DNA of 64,000 nt from an uncultured Phascolarctobacterium sp. (GTDB lineage Bacteria; Bacillota; Negativicutes; Acidaminococcales; Acidaminococcaceae): positions 1 through 64,000 of the forward strand of contig UQWU01000001.1 of the NCBI GenBank assembly GCA_900544885.1, written 5' to 3'. The notes under the pieces were generated by a model. That model worked only from the letters and a program-made list of their open reading frames with translations, was not told the origin of the DNA and searched no databases. The position numbers and the translations under genes are program-made. This document shows positions 22,417-30,720 of this stretch, piece after piece; positions within the stretch are counted from its first letter, which is position 1, and each line of letters begins with the position of its first letter.

Positions 22417-23415
22417 ATGGCAACTATTGGTTTAGCTCATACTTTGAGCGACTTACAAAAACAATTAAATCCTGACGGCTCTATTGCTCAAGTAATGGAG
22501 GTATTGAACGAATCCAATCCGATTTTAGAGGACGTTCAATGGGTAGAGGGCGATTTGCCCATCGGCAACAAGACTACCATCCGTGCCTCTCTGCCGTCCC
22601 CGTCCACCCGCCGTATCAATCGTGGTACTCCTGCTACTAAAGGCACTGTTAAACAAATCATTGACGTATGCATGAACCTTGAGGACCGTTCCTGCGTCGA
22701 CGTGGAACTGTTGGCAGGCAAACCGAATCCTGAACAATATCGTGCTTCTGAAGACGCGGCACACGTTGAAGGTATGGGTCAATATGTAGCAAGACAACTT
22801 CTGTACGGTGATTTAGACAACGATCCCGATACTTTCAACGGTATCATGACACGTTACAATACTTTGAAAGGCGATAAAGGCACTCCTGGTTATCAAGTAA
22901 TTTCCGCAGGTGCTGCCGGCACTAAAACCAATGCCTCTATTTACTTTGTAGACTGGGGCGACAGACGAGTTACTGGTATTTATCCGAAAGGTACTGTAGC
23001 AGGCTTGAAACAAGAAGACTTGGGCGAAAGCGACGTATACGATGAAGACGGCAACCCGTATCGTGCATTGCAAACCTTGTACAGCTGGAAACTTGGTTTG
23101 GCAGTACATAACGTTCGTTCCATTGTCCGCGTCTGCAACATCGATGTAACCAAACTGGCTACTCTGACCGACGCAGCACAAAAACAACTGATGGATAAAT
23201 TCATCTTTGCGAAAAACCGCCTGTGGATGCCTAAACAACCCATTGCATATGTTCCAGAAGATGTATATTCCTTCCTGGAAACCTACTTGACCAACAAGAA
23301 CAACGTTCATGTAACCCGTCAAGATTTGGCAGGCGAACCTCCTAAACTGTATTTAGCAGGTATTCAAATCAAAAAGGTTGACTGCCAATCCACTAAAGAA
23401 GACGCAGTAGAGTAA
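22417..23415 (+). CDS. Major capsid protein
   Basis: 332 residues of the Bbp17-type major capsid family: VMEVLNESNPILEDVQWVEGDLPIGNKTTIRASLP near the start, an LYGD segment and a C-terminal YLAGIQIKKVDC. The HK97 fold is expected from the family. Codon use is noticeably C-rich at third positions, as for highly expressed genes. Confidence 0.9.
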   Translation: MATIGLAHTLSDLQKQLNPDGSIAQVMEVLNESNPILEDVQWVEGDLPIGNKTTIRASLPSPSTRRINRGTPATKGTVKQIIDVCMNLEDRSCVDVELLAGKPNPEQYRASEDAAHVEGMGQYVARQLLYGDLDNDPDTFNGIMTRYNTLKGDKGTPGYQVISAGAAGTKTNASIYFVDWGDRRVTGIYPKGTVAGLKQEDLGESDVYDEDGNPYRALQTLYSWKLGLAVHNVRSIVRVCNIDVTKLATLTDAAQKQLMDKFIFAKNRLWMPKQPIAYVPEDVYSFLETYLTNKNNVHVTRQDLAGEPPKLYLAGIQIKKVDCQSTKEDAVE

Positions 23416-23433
23416 AGAGAGGAGTGTATCACA

Positions 23434-23793
23434 ATGATTTTCGACCAACAGAATATTTTCTTTGATAATACTACCGTTTCCACCTCTACCGACAGCAATG
23501 TAATTGCAAATGTCGGCGGTGGTGACGCACACGACCCTTTATTTCTCGTAGTTCATGCAAGCACTGCTATTACCGGCACTTGCACTGTTAACCTTGAAAC
23601 AGCGGAAAATGAGGGTATGACTACTAACAAAGTTGTTTTGGCAAGCTATAGCCTGCCTGCATCCAAAAAAGGCTTACTGCTTGTTACTAAACTGCCTTAT
23701 GGTATGAAGCAATTTGTCCGCCTGCATGAAGCTGGTGCGACCGCTGGTAAGATTACCGCAGGCCTGACCGCAACTGCACCGAACTGGCCATGA
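23434..23793 (+). CDS. Bbp16-like structural protein
   Basis: 119 residues, beta-rich (MIFDQQNIFFDNTTVSTSTDSNVI, HDPLFLVVHASTAITGTCTV). It matches the Bbp16 family, which accompanies the capsid in Bordetella phage-like podoviruses and may decorate or stabilise the head. An GAGAGGAG site precedes it. Confidence 0.8.
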   Translation: MIFDQQNIFFDNTTVSTSTDSNVIANVGGGDAHDPLFLVVHASTAITGTCTVNLETAENEGMTTNKVVLASYSLPASKKGLLLVTKLPYGMKQFVRLHEAGATAGKITAGLTATAPNWP

Positions 23794-23942
23794 AAAATTC
23801 ACACAACAAAATATTAGACGCTTACAAAAATACAACTATGAACGAAATTCGCGTATGGCTGTATGAAGCAGGAGTAGAATTTTCAGATGACGCGAGCAGG
23901 GAAGAACTAATCGCACTGATGGAAAAAACCTTGAAAAACTAA
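23790..23942 (+). CDS. Small HeH/SAP-like protein (50 aa)
   Basis: ATG overlaps the stop of the Bbp16-like gene (ATGA). The segment TMNEIRVWLYEAGVEFSDDASREELIALMEK resembles an HeH/LEM-like helix-extended-loop-helix fold. It ends just before a terminator. Too short for most gene finders; the coupling and fold pattern support it. Confidence 0.6.
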   Translation: MKNSHNKILDAYKNTTMNEIRVWLYEAGVEFSDDASREELIALMEKTLKN

Positions 23943-23948
23943 TATTTA

Positions 23949-23985
23949 AGGGGGGTAGGGATAAATTTCCTTATCCCCTTTTTTG
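23949..23985 (+). terminator. Intrinsic terminator after the capsid block
   Basis: GGGGTAGGGATAA-type arm pairs with TTATCCCC, followed by TTTTTT. It would reduce read-through from the strongly expressed capsid genes into tail genes. Confidence 0.75.
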
Positions 23986-24019
23986 ATAAATAATTTGATA
24001 AATAAACGGAGATAAAACT

Positions 24020-24622
24020 ATGAATATAACAGACGTATGTAATATGGCTTTAGCTCACATTGCAAAAGGCAGAATAGCAAGTATTGAAGAACAGACGGAA
24101 TCAGCAAGGCAATGTAAGCTTTTTTATGAGCAGACAAGAAAAAACCTGCTACGGGAATATGCGTGGGGCTTTGCAAAAAGAATTGACAGACTGGCAGAGC
24201 TTAGCGTTGAAAGTCCGTACTGGAAATTTGTTTATGCATACCCTGAAAAGTGCGTTGCCGTAAGAAAGATTTTCAATTCTGATAACGGTGCTGTTATCAG
24301 AGCGGGCAAGAAGGAACAAGGCGAGTGGGACTTATATATGGCAACGGATAATGTCTTGGGAATCGGCTGCAATATCGAGAAGGCGTGGCTTGAATATACT
24401 TATGACGTAGACAACGCAGACTTGTTTTCAAGCGACTTTTTAGAAGCGTTAACACATATGCTTGCCTTTAATATCTGCTTACAGCTGACAGGCAATAGTG
24501 GCTTGCAACAGCAACAGTTTTCATTGGCACAGGCTGCGTTGAGCAAGGCGAAATATTCAACCACCAGCGAAAAAAAAGAGAAGCCTGACTATCCGACAAG
24601 ATATTTTGACGGGAGGGCTTGA
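24020..24622 (+). CDS. Tail tubular protein A (T7 gp11-like)
   Basis: 200 residues beginning MNITDVCNMALAHIAKGRIAS and continuing QTESARQCKLFYEQTRKNLLREY, the gp11/head-tail adaptor pattern of short-tailed phages. It forms the ring beneath the portal. It overlaps the next gene at the TTG/ATG. Confidence 0.85.
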   Translation: MNITDVCNMALAHIAKGRIASIEEQTESARQCKLFYEQTRKNLLREYAWGFAKRIDRLAELSVESPYWKFVYAYPEKCVAVRKIFNSDNGAVIRAGKKEQGEWDLYMATDNVLGIGCNIEKAWLEYTYDVDNADLFSSDFLEALTHMLAFNICLQLTGNSGLQQQQFSLAQAALSKAKYSTTSEKKEKPDYPTRYFDGRA

Positions 24623-24624
24623 AG

Positions 24625-25533
24625 ATGGCAAACGTTTTACAGCCTTATTATCTTTTACAAAGTGCTTTTACAGGTGGAGAAATCAGCAGTGAAGTATCAA
24701 ACCGCGTAGATTTAGACAAGTACCAATACTCGGTACTGAGGGCTAAAAACTGTTTGGTACGTCCATACGGTCCTATTTATCGCAGACCGGGAATGAAGTA
24801 TGTAGCAAGGACAAAGACGGCTGACAAGAAAAGTGTTCTGCTAACGTTCAACGGGGAAGAAGGCAATGATTATTTGCTTGAGATAGGCGAAAAATATATC
24901 AGGGCATACAAAGACGGAAAATATTTAGGCGTAGAAATGGTAACTCCGTTTTTGGAACGTGACCTGCCGAAGCTTAGATTTACGCAAAGTGCAGATACTT
25001 TATTTGTTGCGAGCGGTGAGTATCCAGTAAAAAAAGTTGTAAGATACGCTGATAACGATTGGAAATTCAGCGACTTTGATATAAGCGATATATATTTTGA
25101 CGACAACTTGCAAGCGGATATCGTGGCAAGTGCCTTATATACCACTCCGGGCAATTATCGATGGACAGTTCCGAAAGACGGAAGATACATCATTGAAGTA
25201 GCAGGTGCAGGCGGTGGCGGTAGTGGCAGTGCAAGAAAAGCAGGCGATAAACAGTCTAGTGGCGGTAATGGTGGTCGCGGTGGCTTTTACAGTTTTGAAA
25301 TGGACTTGACTGAGGGAACTACATATTCAATAAGCGTCGGTGCAGGCGGTAAGGGTGGTGCGGTACATAATGGAGCTGGTCTTGGTAATCCCGGCGGTAA
25401 CGGCGGTGACACAACTGCTTTTGACAAAGTAGCCAAAGGTGGTGGTGGTGGCACTCCTGCAAACTCTGTCAATTACGGTGCATATGATGGTTCGGACGGT
25501 ACTAACTATGGTAACGGCGGGTATTGGTGGTAG
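24625..25533 (+). CDS. Tail tubular protein B-like / stabilisation protein, N-terminal part (frameshifted)
   Basis: From ATG 24625 (GGGAGG upstream). The start LLQSAFTGGEISSEVSNRVDLDKYQYSVLRAKN and YRRPGMKYVA match the gp12/gp10-type nozzle or stabilisation protein of podoviruses. From about residue 190 a Gly-rich insert begins (AGAGGGGSGS...). The frame hits a stop at 25533, while the continuation of the Gly-rich stretch and the rest of the protein lie one base forward. This is the first part of one gene broken at about 25518-25522. Confidence 0.75.
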   Translation: MANVLQPYYLLQSAFTGGEISSEVSNRVDLDKYQYSVLRAKNCLVRPYGPIYRRPGMKYVARTKTADKKSVLLTFNGEEGNDYLLEIGEKYIRAYKDGKYLGVEMVTPFLERDLPKLRFTQSADTLFVASGEYPVKKVVRYADNDWKFSDFDISDIYFDDNLQADIVASALYTTPGNYRWTVPKDGRYIIEVAGAGGGGSGSARKAGDKQSSGGNGGRGGFYSFEMDLTEGTTYSISVGAGGKGGAVHNGAGLGNPGGNGGDTTAFDKVAKGGGGGTPANSVNYGAYDGSDGTNYGNGGYWW

Positions 25534-27391
25534 TGCAGGTAAAGCATACGACGACGCACATCCTTCCGGCACTGATGGTGCTAATGGTTGGGTAACAATC
25601 GTTTATAAGAACAATCCCACAGTAAAGCCTTCAAAGGTGAACGGCACTATTGAAATCACAAGCAACAGTGATATATTCACGGAAAAACACGTAGGCGGAC
25701 AAATCAGGATGATACATGAAGTACCGTCTGTTTCTGTTGAACTTAGCAATGCAGGGACAACAGCAATGCTGAAAATCGGTGAAGAGTGGAAGGTGATCTC
25801 TGGTGGCTCGTGGAATGGCAAGCTTACGATTGAAAAAAGCGAGGACGGCAAAACTTGGAAAGAGTTTAGAAAATACTCCAGCACCAAAAACTTCAACGTG
25901 TCTGAAAGTGGTGCAGTGTCTGACGTAATCTATCTTAGGATGACGGCAGAAATAAGCTCGGGCGATTTTACAGCGACACTTACTGCAATGCCGTATAAGA
26001 AAGAGGGTACTGCAAAGATAACGGAATTTAAAAACTCTAAAGTTGTTAGCGCTATGGTTCAGAAAGACTTCGGCAGTACTGATGAAACATCAAACTATGC
26101 CTTCGGCGTCTGGAATGAAGAATACGGATATCCTAGAACAGTATGTTTTTTTCAAGACAGACTATGTTTTGGAGGCAGTAAGAAACAGCCGTATATGGTT
26201 TGGATGAGCAGAACTGGTGACTATGGAAATTTCAGCGTCGAAAAAGCAAGCGGAACTATTACTGACGATAGTGCGGTAGCGGTAGCTTTTGTCAGCAGAA
26301 AACAGTTTAAAATCATGCACATGATAGCAGGCACAGATTTAATCATTCTTACAGCGGGCAACGAATGGACTATTAGTGGCAGTGAAACCGTTACACCCAC
26401 AAAATGTGTTCCGAAAATGCAGACAACAAGAGGATGTAATGAATGTGAGCCTCTGATGATTGGCGGTCGAATTGTTTTTGTACAGGGCAGAGGAAGCACT
26501 GTACGCGACATGGGCTATAGCTTTGAAACCGACAGTTACGGCGGTAACGATTTGACTTTGCTTGCAAAGCATTTAATTGCAGGCGTAGATATCGTAGACA
26601 GCGACTATAAACAAGAGCCTGACAGCACTATTTATTTTGTTCGAAGTGATGGTGTGATGATATGCCTTGCTTATATTATCGAGCAGAAAGTCTATGCGTG
26701 GAGTACTGTTGAAACGCAAGGTGCGATTGAAGCTGTTGCTACAGTACAAGAAGATGATGAAGACGTTGTTTATCTGATTGTAAAGAGAGAAATCAACGGA
26801 GCTGTAGTAAGAAGCATTGAGTATATTTGCAATAACTCAAGTACAAGTAACGTACCTGAAAACTATATAATGCTTGATTCGGCAATGACATTGACGCAGG
26901 ACGACGCAACCAGAGTAGTACGTCCGACGTCTTTTATCGTCCCGGAACTGGCAGGAACTGTATGTGATGTAATCGCAGACGGTAGAGCGTACAGAAACAT
27001 CAGCGTATCAGAAGATGGACTGTTTACATTGCCTACAGCTGTAAAGAGAGCAGTAATCGGACTGCCATATGAAAGCATTATAGAACTGCCGAACGTTGAA
27101 ATCAGAACTGGGGACGGCACTATGCAGGGCAGGTTCAAGCAGGTAAGCAGTTGTATTGTAAGGCTGAAAAATTCTTTAGGCGGTACGGCGGGTTGCAGTA
27201 CTGATACAATGGATCAACTACAATATGATGAACTTAGTGCAGTAAAAGACATTAGATTGTTTAGCGGTGACAAGAAGATTACTTTGCCGATTGGTGGGTT
27301 CAACAACGACGGCAGGATAGTAATCCAAAGTGACGAACCGTATCCGCTCAACGTATTGGCGATAGTTAGAGAGGTGACCTTCGGTGGCTAA
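25439..27391 (+). CDS. Tail tubular protein B-like, C-terminal part (frameshifted)
   Basis: The true continuation begins near 25520 (GIGGSAGKAYDDAHPSGTDG), finishing the Gly-rich domain; upstream residues in this frame are shadow. Then come repeated beta modules and the conserved block PRTVCFFQDRLCFGGSKKQP, MWMSRTGDYGNFS-like and ADGRAYRNISVSEDG typical of podovirus nozzle proteins. A +1 shift at GGC-G-GGT joins it to the upstream part. Mutation, base-calling error or recoding are all possible. Confidence 0.75.
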   Translation: MVVVALLQTLSITVHMMVRTVLTMVTAGIGGSAGKAYDDAHPSGTDGANGWVTIVYKNNPTVKPSKVNGTIEITSNSDIFTEKHVGGQIRMIHEVPSVSVELSNAGTTAMLKIGEEWKVISGGSWNGKLTIEKSEDGKTWKEFRKYSSTKNFNVSESGAVSDVIYLRMTAEISSGDFTATLTAMPYKKEGTAKITEFKNSKVVSAMVQKDFGSTDETSNYAFGVWNEEYGYPRTVCFFQDRLCFGGSKKQPYMVWMSRTGDYGNFSVEKASGTITDDSAVAVAFVSRKQFKIMHMIAGTDLIILTAGNEWTISGSETVTPTKCVPKMQTTRGCNECEPLMIGGRIVFVQGRGSTVRDMGYSFETDSYGGNDLTLLAKHLIAGVDIVDSDYKQEPDSTIYFVRSDGVMICLAYIIEQKVYAWSTVETQGAIEAVATVQEDDEDVVYLIVKREINGAVVRSIEYICNNSSTSNVPENYIMLDSAMTLTQDDATRVVRPTSFIVPELAGTVCDVIADGRAYRNISVSEDGLFTLPTAVKRAVIGLPYESIIELPNVEIRTGDGTMQGRFKQVSSCIVRLKNSLGGTAGCSTDTMDQLQYDELSAVKDIRLFSGDKKITLPIGGFNNDGRIVIQSDEPYPLNVLAIVREVTFGG

Positions 27392-27929
27392 AAAGTGGAC
27401 AGCGGAAGAAATTGATTTAGATAAATATGACGTAGCGAAATTAGTTGTAGAGCTGTTAGACGATATCCGCGAGCAGGACAAAGAAGACCTGCTTGCAAGC
27501 GGTAACGATGAAGCGTTCGCTGTTATCGGTTCAATCAGACTTAGTGAAAAGGTTTTAGTTTATCGTGGTGAGAATGGCAAACTTTTATGCATTCTTGGTG
27601 TAGGCTTGCCGTCTTGGCAGAGTGTAGGCCGTGGAGTGTGGATGCTTGGAACTAATGAACTTTACAACGGCTATGTGAAAGAAGTTTTGGTTAAAGAGGG
27701 GTATTATGTGTTCCATAAATTTGCACAGAAATATGGACTTATTCACAATGTGGTTTATGAAAACAATAAGACTTCCATTCGCTATTTAAAATATTTGGGA
27801 GCAGTTTTTTTAACAGAAGCTAAAGTAACTGCTGACGGCAAAAAGTTTTATCAGTTTTATATGACTGCTGATTATAGAGTACCGCGTTTATATCAGCACA
27901 ACAGATACGGAAAAGAGGTGCAGAAGTAA
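27384..27929 (+). CDS. T7 gp13-like internal virion protein (GNAT fold)
   Basis: 181 residues. The pattern of a GNAT-like fold is visible (LCILGVGL, GRGVWMLGTNEL, NNKTSIRYLKYLGAVFL). T7 gp13 and its relatives in this genomic place have acetyltransferase-like folds without shown activity. Starts inside the end of the nozzle gene and overlaps the next gene by one base. Confidence 0.65.
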   Translation: MAKKWTAEEIDLDKYDVAKLVVELLDDIREQDKEDLLASGNDEAFAVIGSIRLSEKVLVYRGENGKLLCILGVGLPSWQSVGRGVWMLGTNELYNGYVKEVLVKEGYYVFHKFAQKYGLIHNVVYENNKTSIRYLKYLGAVFLTEAKVTADGKKFYQFYMTADYRVPRLYQHNRYGKEVQK

Positions 27930-28600
27930 TGGGAGTAGTGGCAAGTTTAATCGGTTTGCAGACTGGTATGCAGATGTACGGACAATATCAGGCAGGAAAG
28001 CAGCAGGAAGCTATGTACAATGCACAGGCAGAAGCAGCACAGCAGAACGCGTCTATTGTCAGCAAGCAGAGAGAACAGCAGGCAGAAGCGTATGCACAAC
28101 AGCAAAGCAGATTGAACGATAAGCTGAAAATTGCTAGAGGACAGGCAATTGCTAGTGCAGGTGCAAGCGGTATTTCAAACACTGGCAGTGTCACCGACGC
28201 TTTAGACAGTATGGAAGACGCACACCAAAAAGACAGCATGACTTTATTGCAGAACCAACGTAACGATAATTGGAGTGCATACGTTAAAGAAGTCAATTTC
28301 AGAAATCAGGCTAATGCATATAACGCAGCTGCTCATAATGCAAGAACTGCTGCCAAACAGCAGATGCTAGGTACTCTTATTGGTGGTGCTGCCAGCATTT
28401 ACGGCAACATGGATAAAAGGCCTAAAGACGCAATGCCCAAAGACGAATGGTACAATCAAGGCTTTCAGAAAATGCAGCTCAACAGGAATCCGATGGCGAA
28501 CGTCAATTATGGACTTGACCTTGTCAGCGGTAACAGAGTTGCTGGTTACAATAATTCTATTTGGCCGCCTAAACAGCCGAAAAAATACTTTGAATATTAA
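27929..28600 (+). CDS. T7 gp14-like internal core protein
   Basis: 223 residues. It starts with a Gly-rich hydrophobic helix (GVVASLIGLQTGMQMYGQYQAG), then a long Ala/Gln-rich coiled coil, and KIARGQAIASAGASGISNTG, typical of gp14-type ejection proteins. In T7 gp14 forms the outer-membrane part of the DNA ejection channel. The neighbours gp15-like and the giant protein complete the ejectosome. Confidence 0.75.
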   Translation: MGVVASLIGLQTGMQMYGQYQAGKQQEAMYNAQAEAAQQNASIVSKQREQQAEAYAQQQSRLNDKLKIARGQAIASAGASGISNTGSVTDALDSMEDAHQKDSMTLLQNQRNDNWSAYVKEVNFRNQANAYNAAAHNARTAAKQQMLGTLIGGAASIYGNMDKRPKDAMPKDEWYNQGFQKMQLNRNPMANVNYGLDLVSGNRVAGYNNSIWPPKQPKKYFEY

Positions 28601-28612
28601 AGAGGTGCAGTC

Positions 28613-30718
28613 ATGAAGATTGAGGGATATAAGCCGTCTGTAAATTTAAATACTGTCAATGCACAGGTGAGAATCCCTAGCGAGGGAATGGCTTACGGTA
28701 CAGGCAGTCAGGGATATACAGGCCTTGCTAAAGGTATAGGAATTGTTGCAGGCTTTGTCAGCAAAGAACAGGAAAACAAGGACAAGCAGACAATCTTGCA
28801 GGCAATGGACACGTACAACAAAGGCCGTTATAACATCATGTACAACGAAAAGAACGGTTTAATGCATACACAGGCAGAAGGAAGTGCGGGTATTTCTGAC
28901 AGCTATGTAGAGCAGGAGAAGGAACTTAGAAACAATATCCTGAGCAATATAAAGCTCAACAAGGAAACAAACAGAGTAGCCTTGTTGTCCCTTATGGACA
29001 ATTCGGCAAGAGAAGGTTATGAAGTTGTAGACAAATACCAGTATGCACAGTACGAGAAAGTTAAAGACTTGACAGTAAGCAATAATATGCAGAACTTTTC
29101 GGAGATTATCCAAAAGAACTGGAACAATTTAGATTTGATAAACAATACGGTAAATAAAGCCAGCCTGACACTTAGCCTTGCGTATGGTGACAGGGGGGCA
29201 GAATATCTTGTAGACAAGCAGAGAACAGAAGTCGGCGGACTGATAACCAATGCGGTAACTGCTGCTATTACTCATGAAGATTATGCTACATCAAAAACTT
29301 TGATTGAGAAGTACGGACACTATCTGACTGCTGACCAAAGAGGAAAGTTAAGCGGTGTTGTTTACAACAAAGAAGAAGGTGCATTCGAAAGAAGTCTTGC
29401 AAAAGAGCTTTCAGAAAAATACGGAGATGATGAAGCGTCGGTATTAAAGGCACTTGACGGCACTCCTGCATTTGATGACAGCAAATCTCTTGAGGGTAAC
29501 ACATGGGTAAGAAAAGATGGCGTATCATTGGACGGTACGCAGGATAAAACAAGAATCGGACTTTCCGTTATATCCAAAGACTATAAAGCACTTGCAGGTG
29601 AACAATTATTTGTCACAAGCGGTACTGATGGTGACCATAACTCAGGTTCACGTTCGCATGGTGGTGGTTGGAAAATTGACGTAGCGTCCGATTGGTTAGC
29701 AGTAAAAGCTAACCGCGATAAGTTCATCAAAGACTGCCGAAGCAAAGGTATTGTAGTAAGAGATGAATATGAAAAGCCGTCCGAAAAATCGACGGCAGGA
29801 CACTTAGATTTAGACTTCACGGACTTTGTAGCACCACAGCAAAGAAACCTGAGCTATGAAGCAAAAGACCGCGTACTCGCTTTGTATAAGCAGAATAGAG
29901 CGGACGCAAAACGTATTGAAAGGTACAACGACGATAAAGCCTATGAAGCTTTGTCAGACAATTTGTTTGCTATGAAAGCACAAGGAGCGTCATATGATGA
30001 AGCAATGCGTTTTGCGGAAGCACAGGCAGGAACAGACATAAAGAAATTGAGAGAATATAAAAGTGCCGTCGGGATTGTTTTTGACAGAATCGGCGGTAGA
30101 GGTGGCAGTGGCGGTTCAGGTGGTGCAGGTGGTAGCGGAAGCGGTACATTCGGCTACAATGAACGCGAATTAATTTGTGAAGCACTTTCAAGAGGCCTGT
30201 ATAAAACAGAACTTGAAATGATGATTGACGCAAGAAACAAGGGTGCTAGCGATAGAGATTTACATAATCTTAGAAGTGATTATCAAGACTGGCTGCAAGG
30301 TAAAGGCGTTTTCGGATATGACTTTAATGCGATTGCTGATCAGTTCATTCCGAAAACCAGTATCGGTGACGCGACAAAGGCACAAGCCAAAAGCCAGGGC
30401 GTTGCAGCAGGTAAGTTGTTTGTCCGCGATTACAGGATGACACACAACGGGCAAGACCCGACACCGGGCGAAGTTATCGAAGCAGTACAAAAGGGTGCTG
30501 CTACAATGGTAAGCGGTACATATGTAAGCGGACACACATTGTTCTGGGATAACAATAAAACATTCAAGTATTCACAAAATCAGCTGGCAGCATACGGAAT
30601 CAGAAAAGTAACACCTGCTGATGATAGAGGGTATAGCTTTACTGTAGTTAAATCTGACGGCACAACAGAATGGATGAGTGCTAAAGAGCTTGACGAATAT
30701 ATGGGAGGAGCAAAATAA
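28613..30718 (+). CDS. T7 gp15-like ejection protein with M15-type peptidase domain
   Basis: 701 residues. The N-terminal 270 are helical, as in gp15. A domain at about 330-410 has SHGGGWKIDVASDW (H348, D near 355) and AGHLDLDF (H400), a spacing like zinc D-Ala-D-Ala carboxypeptidases (M15/VanY). A Gly/Ser-rich linker (about 500-515) precedes a helical C-terminal domain. It probably lets DNA ejection proteins open peptidoglycan on entry. Start has AAAGAGGTGC upstream. Confidence 0.7.
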   Translation: MKIEGYKPSVNLNTVNAQVRIPSEGMAYGTGSQGYTGLAKGIGIVAGFVSKEQENKDKQTILQAMDTYNKGRYNIMYNEKNGLMHTQAEGSAGISDSYVEQEKELRNNILSNIKLNKETNRVALLSLMDNSAREGYEVVDKYQYAQYEKVKDLTVSNNMQNFSEIIQKNWNNLDLINNTVNKASLTLSLAYGDRGAEYLVDKQRTEVGGLITNAVTAAITHEDYATSKTLIEKYGHYLTADQRGKLSGVVYNKEEGAFERSLAKELSEKYGDDEASVLKALDGTPAFDDSKSLEGNTWVRKDGVSLDGTQDKTRIGLSVISKDYKALAGEQLFVTSGTDGDHNSGSRSHGGGWKIDVASDWLAVKANRDKFIKDCRSKGIVVRDEYEKPSEKSTAGHLDLDFTDFVAPQQRNLSYEAKDRVLALYKQNRADAKRIERYNDDKAYEALSDNLFAMKAQGASYDEAMRFAEAQAGTDIKKLREYKSAVGIVFDRIGGRGGSGGSGGAGGSGSGTFGYNERELICEALSRGLYKTELEMMIDARNKGASDRDLHNLRSDYQDWLQGKGVFGYDFNAIADQFIPKTSIGDATKAQAKSQGVAAGKLFVRDYRMTHNGQDPTPGEVIEAVQKGAATMVSGTYVSGHTLFWDNNKTFKYSQNQLAAYGIRKVTPADDRGYSFTVVKSDGTTEWMSAKELDEYMGGAK

Positions 30719-30720
30719 CA

